Origin: Erwinia tracheiphila
GTDB taxonomy: Bacteria > Pseudomonadota > Gammaproteobacteria > Enterobacterales > Enterobacteriaceae
Assembly (NCBI RefSeq): GCF_021365465.1
Contig: NZ_CP089932.1
Coordinates: forward strand, 558,001-622,000
Direction: 5' to 3'
Length of the DNA stretch: 64,000 nt
Notes under the pieces: generated by a model
What the model was told of the DNA's origin: nothing
Seen by the model: the letters and a program-made list of their open reading frames with translations, nothing else
Databases searched by the model: none
Made by a program: the position numbers and the translations under genes
Shown: one piece after another, positions 50,798 through 63,084 of the stretch
How the letters are laid out: each line of letters opens with the position of its first letter
Position numbering within the stretch: position 1 is the first letter of the stretch

Positions 50798-51045
50798 ATC
50801 AAGCCATTCAGTTCCCCGAGCGAGAAATATGGGAAGAAGCGCTTAACACAGTCTGTTTTCCTGCGTTGGTCAATGGGTTCCAGGTTACCTGCGCTATAAG
50901 CGGTGAATCATTAATTCGCCGCTTTGGTGAAGATAAAACACTGCTGGTGCTGTTTTGCCAGCACCGTTGGGATCTGGAAGAAGAAGCTGAATCATTGATC
51001 AAATCCGACCAGGAAGATCATCAAGGATGGTTTTGGCTTTCCTGA
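50794..51045 (+). CDS. yrdB: YrdB, DUF1488 protein
   Basis: An 83-residue protein starting at TTG 50794 ([15 protein letters not shown]), which overlaps the aroE stop as TTGA. It matches E. coli YrdB in start, length and core ([20 protein letters not shown]). The function is unknown. Its 3' end overlaps the convergent yrdA gene by 25 bases. Confidence 0.9.
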   Translation: MNQAIQFPEREIWEEALNTVCFPALVNGFQVTCAISGESLIRRFGEDKTLLVLFCQHRWDLEEEAESLIKSDQEDHQGWFWLS

Positions 51046-51575
51046 GCAAGGTAATCGTTTTTCCATTCAACATAATTACTTGATGAATAAAGCAGATGAT
51101 TAATTTCTTCTTTTGAAAGCGGGCGGGACTGCCTTGCAGGGCTGCCTATGTAAAGATATCCACTGACAAGATGTTTTCCCGATGGAACCAGAGTGCCAGC
51201 GCCAATCATGACATCATTTTCCACTGTTACACCGTCTAACAGGATGGAACCCATTCCGATAAGAACACGGCTGCCAACCTTTCAGCCGTGCAAGATAGCT
51301 TTATGTCCAACGGTTACATCCTCACCCAGGATCAGCGGGTAGCCTTCAGGATTAGAGGCTGATTTATGGGTTACGTGAAGTATGCTGCCATCCTGCACAT
51401 TGCTGCGTTTACCAATGGTAATTCGATTCACATCGCCACGAATAGTGACTAATGGCCAGACACTCACATCGTCAGCAAGCCCAACATTGCCGATCACAAC
51501 ACTGGATGAATCAACCATCACTCTCTGGCCAAGCAACGGAAATGTTTTTTTGTAAGGGCGTAGATTCTCTGGCAT
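51021..51575 (-). pseudogene. yrdA: YrdA gamma-carbonic-anhydrase-like gene with an in-frame TGA
   Basis: A 184-codon frame matching E. coli YrdA end to end: left-handed beta-helix repeats with VWPLVTIRGDVNRITIG, NVQDGSILHVTH, EDVTVGHKAILHG, then VLIGMGSILLDGVTVENDVM. Codon 98 is TGA (51282-51284) where E. coli has Cys (HGCTIGNRVL). The frame is open on both sides, so this is a single-base change rather than wide decay. The stop lies in a perfect 8-bp hairpin (51266-51290). Possible readings are a nonsense mutation, readthrough, or selenocysteine; the last is unlikely. Without readthrough, the truncated protein lacks the C-terminal coils. Confidence 0.85.
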
Positions 51576-51739
51576 AACTTCCTCTTTTTTATATACTCTG
51601 GGATCTCTGGAGCGTAATACCTCAAGAGTATTTCTAACAATATTCCTTGAGTCAGATGTAATATTTTGAGGCGGATCGTCTCAGATCTTAATGGTGAGAG
51701 TGAAAAATCCGCAATCGGAAAAAAAGATCTAAATAAAAC

Positions 51740-51767
51740 TTGTGCTCACAAAATTGATCCCTATAAT
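51740..51767 (+). promoter_or_regulatory. rrn P1 promoter
   Basis: TTGTGC (51740-51745) and TATAAT (51762-51767) are 16 bases apart, with a GC-rich discriminator (GCGCCACC) after the -10 and an A/T-rich UP-like stretch (51716-51739) before the -35. This is the layout of a growth-rate-regulated and stringent rrn P1 promoter. Confidence 0.85.
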
Positions 51768-51859
51768 GCGCCACCACTGACACGGAACAACGGCTTCGAT
51801 GCCGCCGTGTTGAGAGGTTCAGCGAGCTGAACCGCCGGAGAAAAGCTGCGTAAAAGTGG

Positions 51860-51887
51860 TTGACTCTGAAGGAGGAAAGCGTAGTAT
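51860..51887 (+). promoter_or_regulatory. rrn P2 promoter
   Basis: TTGACT (51860-51865) and TAGTAT (51882-51887) are 16 bases apart, about 120 bases downstream of P1 and 200 bases before 16S. Confidence 0.75.
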
Positions 51888-51926
51888 ACGCGACCTCGCG
51901 GCAGGAAGCGAAAGCACTGACCGCAC

Positions 51927-51939
51927 CGCTCTTTAACAA
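51927..51939 (+). promoter_or_regulatory. rrn boxA antitermination element
   Basis: CGCTCTTTAACAA matches the boxA consensus TGCTCTTTAACA at all but one position. It recruits NusB-S10 and the Nus complex to prevent premature termination. A second copy, GCTCTTTAACAA (54051-54062), occurs in the 16S-23S spacer. Confidence 0.85.
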
Positions 51940-52083
51940 TTTATCAGACAATCTGTGTGGGCACTCGCAGGATAGATATCGGCATCTTCGGATGCAAAAA
52001 TATCAAGTCTTAAGAGTGAACACGTAATTCATTACGACGTTTTCCTTGAGCACTGCTTCACGAGTTGAAGCAAATCAAACTTT

Positions 52084-53625
<1,542 letters not shown>

Positions 53626-53697
53626 GCATAAGATAGCTTCATGCGCAGTGCTCACACAGATTGTCTGATAGAAAAGTAACGAGCAGAAAACCTCTCC

Positions 53698-53774
<77 letters not shown>

Positions 53775-53916
53775 AATTCGCACTCAGGCTGCGTTATGTC
53801 TCAGGCTCGCATAGTTCACTATGCTTCGCGGAAACATAGCCTGTCTGAGAACGAATTGCATTTCTTAAGAAGTGTACTCGGTTGAGTGGTAACAGTGGTC
53901 TCTGCAGTGACTGTAT

Positions 53917-53992
53917 GGGGCTATAGCTCAGCTGGGAGAGCGCCTGCCTTGCACGCAGGAGGTCAGCGGTTCGATCCCGCTTAGCTCCACCA
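53917..53992 (+). tRNA. alaT: tRNA-Ala (anticodon UGC)
   Basis: 76 nt including an encoded CCA. It starts GGGGCTATAGCTCAGCTGG; the anticodon loop is CTTGCAC and the T arm GGTTCGATCCC. The spacer between the two tRNAs contains a hairpin GCATAG-TTCA-CTATGC (53810-53825), probably a processing structure. Confidence 0.98.
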
Positions 53993-54190
53993 TGCAGTCT
54001 GACGAAAAATACTTCAGAGCGTGCCGGTAAGGGTATGCTGTGAAGTATTATGCTCTTTAACAATCCGGAACAAGCTGAAAATTGAAACGACATGTTGTTG
54101 TCATTCTGGGTAACAGGAATGGCGTGATGACATGTACGGTCTCTCAATGCCTGCAACGGCATGCGTCCTGTGGACGCCTGTGGGTTGTGA

Positions 54191-57093
<2,903 letters not shown>

Positions 57094-57294
57094 ACAACGC
57101 CAGAGGCGTTCTGGTGAGTGTTGAGAGACGACACGATCGGTATTCAGCTTGTGACGGACAGAAGAATTTAGCACTGTTCTGCGGAGATGATTCCGAAGGA
57201 TTTTGCGCTGAGAGGGCGGTAAGGAGCATACATGGGTATGTGACTGAGCGAGGCGATATCAGCACAAAAGGCACGGGACAGGGCACAAAGAATT

Positions 57295-57414
57295 TGCCTG
57301 GCGGCTTTAGCGCGGTGGTCCCACCTGACCCCATGCCGAACTCAGAAGTGAAACGCCGTAGCGCCGATGGTAGTGTGGGGTCTCCCCATGCGAGAGTAGG
57401 GAACTGCCGGGCAT
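57295..57414 (+). rRNA. rrf: 5S ribosomal RNA
   Basis: 120 nt, from TGCCTGGCGGCTTTAGCGC to CTGCCGGGCAT. It matches E. coli 5S over almost its entire length. It is the last gene of the operon. Confidence 0.98.
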
Positions 57415-57426
57415 CATACAAGCGGA

Positions 57427-57452
57427 CCCCCGGCCAGTGGCCGGGGGTTTTT
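57427..57452 (+). terminator. rrn operon terminator
   Basis: The stem CCCCCGGCC (57427-57435) pairs perfectly with GGCCGGGGG (57439-57447), followed by five T. It lies 12 bases after the 5S gene. Confidence 0.93.
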
Positions 57453-57589
57453 GCGTCTATAGCCGGAAAAAAAAGCCGGAAAAAAAGCTGCGTGACCCGG
57501 TTAATCGGTTAGACTGTGCAGTTACCTTTACCTTCCTTAAGGCCGTCAGATGTTCAGCCAGTCCCCTTCCTTAACACCTTTTAACACCT

Positions 57590-58208
57590 TTGGCCTTGAT
57601 GTCAGGGCCCGTCCGATACGATCTGATATGACCGAGATATACCGGTGTCCTTTTTTGAAAGCGACTTCGTCAACGCTGCGGCGCGCGCTGGCTGTGATCT
57701 CTTTATCCGTGCCATTCCCCGCTTAACGGCCCGCATCATAATTCCGTCAACGGCATTCCAGTTCAACTTAAGTTGTCTGCGGACGGCATCGATGGTGCTG
57801 ATTTTCAGCCAGAAGAGGACGAAAGACTCGAACAGTAACGTATAACGACTTCCGGGGCCGAATCAGGGAACGGGCAGCGTCTGGCAACCGTGCTCAGGAC
57901 AGTTAACGCGGGGGACATTAGCCTCAACTGGCGTGGAAAACTGGCAGGTATCGAGGTGACGCCATTTACACTGGCGGTGGCCATGAACAGGACAGGTTTT
58001 ACTGCAACTGGGGCATGAACGCCTTGAATTGTCAGCAATGCCAACGATAACGGTGACGGAACCGGCATTCTCATCAAGATTCAGGGATTTCACCTGCCAG
58101 GGAGCTGACAGGTTGAGAATATGGGCATAGAGGGATTTTTCGTCATGGCAGTGACCTCTTATGAAAACTGCCACTATCATGCCCGGCCACCACAACGGGG
58201 GAAGGCCC
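57590..58208 (-). pseudogene. Decayed ISL3-family element remnant
   Basis: On the minus strand the first part of an ISL3 transposase is readable: DEKSLYAHILNLSAPWQVKS, then CPSCSKTCPVHGH and WRHLDTCQF. An in-frame TGA follows TLPVP, where the intact copy at 24564 has Trp. The next block (GSRYTLLFESFVLFWLKIST) continues the homology to about 57590, where it is cut. The right inverted repeat, read inward GGGCCTTCCCCCGTTGTGG, ends at 58208. It differs clearly from the intact copy, so it is an older, related insertion. Between the rrn terminator and this remnant (57453-57589) there is only an AGCCGGAAAAAAA tandem repeat and no gene. Confidence 0.85.
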
Positions 58209-58523
58209 ACTAAAGTACATAAATATTAAATGTGAGGTTTTTCCTAAGATGCCCTGCTCTTGCTACTGGATCTTGTTCGCACCTTTGAATAGTGCCGACG
58301 GCACGTATTGAGCGGTCAGAACAAGCTCTGGCTTAACGGTGTGATGTAGTTATAAAAAATAATAGAAGTGGGAAAAGCTAAGGATAATATTAAAGATGCG
58401 GGCTGATTTTAAATGGATTTCAGTCAGTGGAGCGAAAAGTGATCACTCAGGATAAAAAAACAGAGTGTTTCCTGCTGAAAGTTTGAAAAAGTATTCTTAC
58501 AGCATACTGGCAGGCGTCACAGA

Positions 58524-58553
58524 ACTCCCTCTGGCGATCAGGCCAGAGGGAGT
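58524..58553 (-). terminator. Hairpin after aapP, possible terminator
   Basis: ACTCCCTCTGGC (58524-58535) pairs perfectly with GCCAGAGGGAGT (58542-58553), a 12-bp stem 26 bases after the aapP stop. The T run on the minus strand is poor, so it may work as an mRNA-stabilising hairpin rather than a full terminator. The remaining stretch 58209-58523 is AT-rich and shows no gene. Confidence 0.55.
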
Positions 58554-58578
58554 GGTAATGCGCGTTCTAATTGCAAAT

Positions 58579-59343
58579 TTAGTGAATAACTTGAGAAAGA
58601 AATGTTCTGGTACGTTCTGACTGAGGATTGGAGAAAAACTCCTGCGGTGGTGCCTGTTCAACAATCTCTCCGCGATCCATAAAGATCACGCGGTCAGCCA
58701 CCGTGCGTGCAAAACCCATCTCATGGGTTACACACAGCATGGTCATCCCATCTTCTGCCAGACCAATCATCGTATCCAATACTTCTTTTACCATTTCAGG
58801 GTCGAGCGCTGAAGTTGGCTCATCAAACAGCATAATTTTGGGTTTCATGCACAGCGAACGTGCAATAGCGACACGCTGTTGCTGTCCTCCGGAAAGCTGA
58901 CCGGGAAATTTATGCGCATGTTCTGCTATACGCACGCGCTGTAAATAATGCATCGCTAAGGCTTCCGCTTCTTTCTTAGGTGTTTTACGTACCCAAATTG
59001 GCGCAAGCGTGCAGTTTTGCAATACGGTCAGATGTGGGAAAAGATTGAAATGCTGAAACACCATGCCGACCTCAGTACGCACGAGTTCAATATTTCGCAG
59101 GTCATCATTGAGATGAATACCATCCACAACAATACATCCTTGCTGGTGCTCTTCCAGATGATTAATACACCGAATCGTTGTTGATTTGCCTGAACCAGAT
59201 GGGCCACAAAGGACGATACGTTCACGCGGTTTCACTTGCAGATTGATATCTTTGAGTACGTGAAACTGACCATACCATTTGTTCACCTTTTCGAGGGTAA
59301 TCATCATCGCATCGTCGGATTGTTTAATTAGTGATTGTGTCAT
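58579..59343 (-). CDS. aapP: AapP/YhdZ, ATPase of a polar amino-acid ABC transporter
   Basis: A 254-residue ABC ATPase of the polar amino-acid uptake group. Walker [11 protein letters not shown]-loop [16 protein letters not shown], signature LSGGQQQR, Walker [13 protein letters not shown] and the H-loop THEMG are all present. It is the last gene of aapJQMP, nine bases after aapM. It acts on the cytoplasmic face with AapQ and AapM to import L-amino acids. Confidence 0.95.
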   Translation of the reverse strand: MTQSLIKQSDDAMMITLEKVNKWYGQFHVLKDINLQVKPRERIVLCGPSGSGKSTTIRCINHLEEHQQGCIVVDGIHLNDDLRNIELVRTEVGMVFQHFNLFPHLTVLQNCTLAPIWVRKTPKKEAEALAMHYLQRVRIAEHAHKFPGQLSGGQQQRVAIARSLCMKPKIMLFDEPTSALDPEMVKEVLDTMIGLAEDGMTMLCVTHEMGFARTVADRVIFMDRGEIVEQAPPQEFFSNPQSERTRTFLSQVIH

Positions 59344-59351
59344 TTTAAGCC

Positions 59352-60452
59352 TCAGTGCGGCGTACGCCCGGTGTGAAAACGCTTCTCCAAATACTGGCTG
59401 TAGCGCGACATGCTAAAACAAAATATCCAGTAAACCAGTGCGGCAAAAACATATCCCTCGGTTGACATACCAAGCCATGCGGGGTCAACCGTTGCCTGCT
59501 GCACGCTGCTAAACAGATCGAATAACCCGATAATGATTACCAGACTGGTATCTTTAAACAGGGCAATAATGGTGTTCACCAACCCGGGAATGACCAGTTT
59601 TAACGCTTGCGGCAGAATAACCAGGCCCTGCGTTTTCCAGTAACCTAGCGCCAGTGATTCCGCTGCTTCGTACTGCCCTTTAGGTAGTGCCTGTAAACCC
59701 CCGCGCACCACTTCTGCTACATAAGCAGACTGGAAAAGAATAACGCCGACCAATGCACGAATCAGTTTATCAATGCTGCTACCTTCAGACATAAATAACG
59801 GTAGCATTACTGAGGACATAAACAGGACCGTTATTAACGGAACCCCACGCCAGAATTCAATAAAAATCACCGATAATGAACGAACGACCGACATGCGAGA
59901 GCGTCTGCCAAGAGCCAGCAGAATGCCAAGCGGCAGTGCACCGGCAATCCCTACAGAGGCAATAATCAAGGTTAATGTCAGGCCGCCCCATTGGCGGGTC
60001 TCTACACGTTCGAGTCCCAGATAGCCCCCATACAACAGAAACCACACGGCAACAGGGTAGGCAATCGCCCAGATCGCAATGTAGCGCCCCCGTTGTGGCA
60101 GGTTTTTCAGGAACATTGGCATGGCAGACAGCAGCCCAATGATCAGGGCGAGGTTAATACGCCAGCGAAGTTCATGAGGATAAAGTCCATACATAAACTG
60201 ACCAAAGCGTGCGTGAATGAAAATCCAGCAGGCCCCTTCTTTGGTACAGTCGGCACGGGTTGAACCAAACCAGTTAGCCTGGAAGAAAAGCCAGTTAAGC
60301 GCGGGAGGAATAACGCTCCATATAACCCATAAGCAAAACAGCGTAAGCAGTGAGTTAGCCCAGCTGGAGAACAAATTTTTTCTTGCCCAACCGATGGTGC
60401 GCGAGAGTGAGTTTATCGGCGCTGATGAAGTACCGTGAGTAGCTAAATTCAT
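59352..60452 (-). CDS. aapM: AapM/YhdY, permease of the amino-acid ABC transporter
   Basis: A 366-residue inner-membrane permease with the binding-protein-dependent transport domain in its C-terminal half. The EAA loop [20 protein letters not shown] contacts AapP. The N-terminal half has additional membrane segments and a periplasmic loop, typical of the AapM/YhdY subgroup. Confidence 0.95.
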   Translation of the reverse strand: MNLATHGTSSAPINSLSRTIGWARKNLFSSWANSLLTLFCLWVIWSVIPPALNWLFFQANWFGSTRADCTKEGACWIFIHARFGQFMYGLYPHELRWRINLALIIGLLSAMPMFLKNLPQRGRYIAIWAIAYPVAVWFLLYGGYLGLERVETRQWGGLTLTLIIASVGIAGALPLGILLALGRRSRMSVVRSLSVIFIEFWRGVPLITVLFMSSVMLPLFMSEGSSIDKLIRALVGVILFQSAYVAEVVRGGLQALPKGQYEAAESLALGYWKTQGLVILPQALKLVIPGLVNTIIALFKDTSLVIIIGLFDLFSSVQQATVDPAWLGMSTEGYVFAALVYWIFCFSMSRYSQYLEKRFHTGRTPH

Positions 60453-60468
60453 AATAATCCCGTGCTTC

Positions 60469-61647
60469 TTAGCGCTCGATCAGACGGATTTTGCGGTTAT
60501 AAATATTCATTAACAGCGAAATCAGCAGGCTGATAACCAGATAAACACCCATGGTAATCGTAATAGTTTCAATTGCCTGACCAGTCTGATTCAGCACTGT
60601 ACCGGCAAACAGAGAAACCATATCGGGATAACCAATTGCTGCAGCCAGTGATGAATTTTTCACAATATTGAGGTACTGGCTGGTTAACGGTGGAATAATC
60701 ACTCTCATTGCCTGGGGAACGATGACCTGACGAAGCGTTACCGGATTAGGCAAACCCAGCGAGCGGGCGGCTTCATGCTGCCCGTGTGGAACGGACTGGA
60801 TACCCGAACGGATCACTTCAGCGATAAAAGAAGAGGTATAAATCGAGAGTGCCAGCGTCAACGCTGCCAGTTCAGGGATCAGTACAAATCCCCCGCGGAA
60901 ATTAAAGCCATGAAGTGCAGGAATGTCCCAGGACATCCCTGCCCCTGCTACCTGCCAGGAAATCAATAGAAAAGCAATGAACATCACAACTGCTGCAGGC
61001 CAGGTACGCTTAAGTTGACCTGTTTTAAGCTGACAGGAACGGTTATAGCGAAACAGTGCAATCGTACCTGCAGCGGCCAGTAGCAGTGCGATAATAAACG
61101 GCCATGTGCCTGTAGCGTACTGTGGCCAGGGAATATATAGCCCCCGGTTACTGACAAAGGCTATATCAAAGGCGCTCAGTGCCTGACGTGGGTCTGGCAG
61201 ATTTCGCAACACGGCAAAATACCAGAAGAATATTTGCAACAATGGCGGAATATTGCGAAAAGTTTCGATATAGATAGTAGAAATTTTACGCAACAGCCAG
61301 TTTTCTGACAGACGAGCAAGACCAATAAAAAAGCCAAGGAAAGAGGCAAATACAATACAAAGCGCTGAAACTAAAAAGGTATTTGTCAGCCCAACCAGAA
61401 AAACACGAGTGTAAGTATCCCCCTCGCTGTAATCAATCAGATGCTGAACAATACCAAAGCCAGCGCTACGTTCAAGGAAACCAAAACCGGAGGTAATCCC
61501 CCGGCTTGCCAGGTTAAGAAGGATATTGTGAACCAAATACCCCACCCCGCCAGCTACAGCGACAATCGCAATGATCTGGTAAAACCAGGCGCGCACCGCA
61601 GGATTGCTTAACGAAAAATCCCTTTTCACGGTTGTGCGATGAGACAT
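60469..61647 (-). CDS. aapQ: AapQ/YhdX, permease of the amino-acid ABC transporter
   Basis: A 392-residue inner-membrane permease, partner of AapM. The EAA motif is EVIRSGIQSVPHGQHEAARS. It has about eight hydrophobic segments. It lies 72 bases downstream of aapJ and 16 bases upstream of aapM, in one transcript. Confidence 0.95.
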   Translation of the reverse strand: MSHRTTVKRDFSLSNPAVRAWFYQIIAIVAVAGGVGYLVHNILLNLASRGITSGFGFLERSAGFGIVQHLIDYSEGDTYTRVFLVGLTNTFLVSALCIVFASFLGFFIGLARLSENWLLRKISTIYIETFRNIPPLLQIFFWYFAVLRNLPDPRQALSAFDIAFVSNRGLYIPWPQYATGTWPFIIALLLAAAGTIALFRYNRSCQLKTGQLKRTWPAAVVMFIAFLLISWQVAGAGMSWDIPALHGFNFRGGFVLIPELAALTLALSIYTSSFIAEVIRSGIQSVPHGQHEAARSLGLPNPVTLRQVIVPQAMRVIIPPLTSQYLNIVKNSSLAAAIGYPDMVSLFAGTVLNQTGQAIETITITMGVYLVISLLISLLMNIYNRKIRLIER

Positions 61648-61719
61648 GTTGAAACCTCAGTAACGAAAATTCTGACGAAGACACCGACATAGCGGTGCCC
61701 TGTTAAAGGGAAGGGCGAA

Positions 61720-62745
61720 TTAACGTACTGGTGGAGCGTACTGAATACCGCCCTTGTTCCAGAGTGCGTTCTGGCCACGTGTAATTTTCAGCTGACTGTC
61801 TTTACCGACGCTGCGATCAAAGATTTCCTGATAGTTACCTACTTGCTTGACAATGTTATAGGCCCACTTATTATCCAGTTTCAGGTCTTTACCGAAGTCG
61901 CCTTCAGAACCAAGCAAATGTGCCATATCAGGGGTCGAAGGTTTAGACGCCATCTGGTCGACATTTTGAGAGGTAATCCCCATCTCTTCCGCATTCAGCA
62001 TGGCAAACAATGACCATTTCACGATGGTATACCAGTCGTTATCACCGCGACGAACTACCGGTCCCAGAGGCTCTTTTGAGATCACTTCCGGTAGTACAAT
62101 AAATTCGTCAGGTTTACCAAGCTTGATACGTAGTGCATAAAGCTGCGACTGGTCTGAGGCCAGAGTATCGCAGCGTCCGGTATCAAGCGCTTTGGCTGAC
62201 TCATCGGAACGATCAAAAGTGACCGGCGTATACTGCATGTTATTCGCTTTAAAATAGTCAGCGACGTTCAGTTCAGTATCTGTGCCCGCCTGAATACAAA
62301 CTGTTGCACCATCAAGTTCTTTTGCACTCTTCAGGCCTGCTTTTTTATGCGTCAGGAAACCGATGCCGTCGTAGTAGTTCACGCCCGCGAAAATAAAGCC
62401 CATTCCGGCATCACGCGAGGATGTCCAGGTGGTATTACGGGAGAGGATATCAATTTCGCCAGACTGCAATGCAGTAAAACGCTCTTTTGCCGTCAGCGGG
62501 GTGTATTTTACTTTTGAAGCGTCACCAAACACAGCAGCGGCTGTCGCGCGGCAGACATCTACATCAATACCGCTGAATTTTCCGCTGGCGTCAGCAAAGG
62601 AGAAACCTGGCAGTCCATCGCTGATACCGCATTGCACAAAGCCTTTCTTTTTAATGGCATCCAGGGTGGTACCAGCATGTGCCTGATTCGCAACTGCAAA
62701 CAGCGATGCAGCGGCAACCAAAGTGGAGAGCATCATTTTTTTCAT
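61720..62745 (-). CDS. aapJ: AapJ/YhdW, periplasmic amino-acid-binding protein
   Basis: A 341-residue solute-binding protein with a signal peptide (residues 1-24, cleaved after AHA) and the SBP_bac_3 fold: FVQCGISDGLPGFSFAD, GIDVDVCRATAAAVFGD, ILSRNTTWTSSRD and ATVCIQAGTDTELN. It captures L-amino acids for AapQMP. It is the first gene of the operon and lies behind a sigma-54 promoter. Confidence 0.96.
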   Translation of the reverse strand: MKKMMLSTLVAAASLFAVANQAHAGTTLDAIKKKGFVQCGISDGLPGFSFADASGKFSGIDVDVCRATAAAVFGDASKVKYTPLTAKERFTALQSGEIDILSRNTTWTSSRDAGMGFIFAGVNYYDGIGFLTHKKAGLKSAKELDGATVCIQAGTDTELNVADYFKANNMQYTPVTFDRSDESAKALDTGRCDTLASDQSQLYALRIKLGKPDEFIVLPEVISKEPLGPVVRRGDNDWYTIVKWSLFAMLNAEEMGITSQNVDQMASKPSTPDMAHLLGSEGDFGKDLKLDNKWAYNIVKQVGNYQEIFDRSVGKDSQLKITRGQNALWNKGGIQYAPPVR

Positions 62746-62782
62746 AAAGCATCCTGTATGGCGAATTCGTTTTGTTATGTTG

Positions 62783-62802
62783 AGTGCACGCTGCGGTGCA
62801 CT
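62783..62802. promoter_or_regulatory. Inverted repeat in the aapJ leader, NtrC-site-like
   Basis: AGTGCAC (62783-62789) and GTGCACT (62796-62802) flank GCTGCG. It resembles an NtrC site (TGCACC-N5-GGTGCA) but is one base shorter and lies downstream of the promoter, so it could instead be a leader hairpin or a site for another regulator. Confidence 0.35.
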
Positions 62803-62835
62803 TATTCCTGACTGTGGCCTCAGCCATCCCCCTCT

Positions 62836-62851
62836 TGCAAAGCTAATGCCA
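62836..62851 (-). promoter_or_regulatory. sigma-54 promoter of aapJQMP
   Basis: On the minus strand TGGCAT-TAGCT-TTGCA matches the sigma-54 consensus TGGCAC-N5-TTGCW with one mismatch and the exact GG-N10-GC spacing. It is about 90 bases before aapJ. In E. coli yhdWXYZ belongs to the nitrogen-limitation (NtrC) regulon, which agrees. Confidence 0.8.
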
Positions 62852-62909
62852 AAACTGCAGAACCCTGTATTTGTTAGGGAGCGTTATTAATATTTAGAAT
62901 TATTTCTAT

Positions 62910-62931
62910 GGAGCAATTCAATAATTGCTCC
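62910..62931. promoter_or_regulatory. Perfect inverted repeat upstream of the sigma-54 promoter
   Basis: GGAGCAATT (62910-62918) and AATTGCTCC (62923-62931) are separated by four bases. It lies 60-95 bases upstream of the sigma-54 promoter, where an enhancer-binding activator would be expected, and has no T run on either strand, so it is not a terminator. It departs from the NtrC consensus. The rest of 62746-63084 holds no gene. Confidence 0.4.
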
Positions 62932-63084
62932 AAAAGAGGGCGTGAAGGCGGTCTGTGACCGAAAAGAGTGCGGCAGTTTTTCCTGTGGCGAAGCAAAAAA
63001 TGTAAATCCGCAGATGTGTATAGAAGCAGTGGGAGAAAGGGGGCTGGCCTGTAGCAAAACAAGTCGGCTGTGATGAGAAGGGAA

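Noticed and set aside
51266..51290. Hairpin at the yrdA TGA as a selenocysteine insertion element
   Set aside because: The UGA lies within the stem itself instead of 16-37 nt before an apical loop, so it does not fit the bacterial SECIS model. Kept only as part of the open question on yrdA.
53784..53862. Inverted repeats between the two spacer tRNAs as a mobile repeat
   Set aside because: They lie in the transcribed rrn spacer where processing stems are usual, and no other copy was noticed in the window.
58524..58553. Hairpin after aapP as a strong rho-independent terminator
   Set aside because: The stem is strong but no T run follows on the minus strand; it is listed only as a possible terminator.
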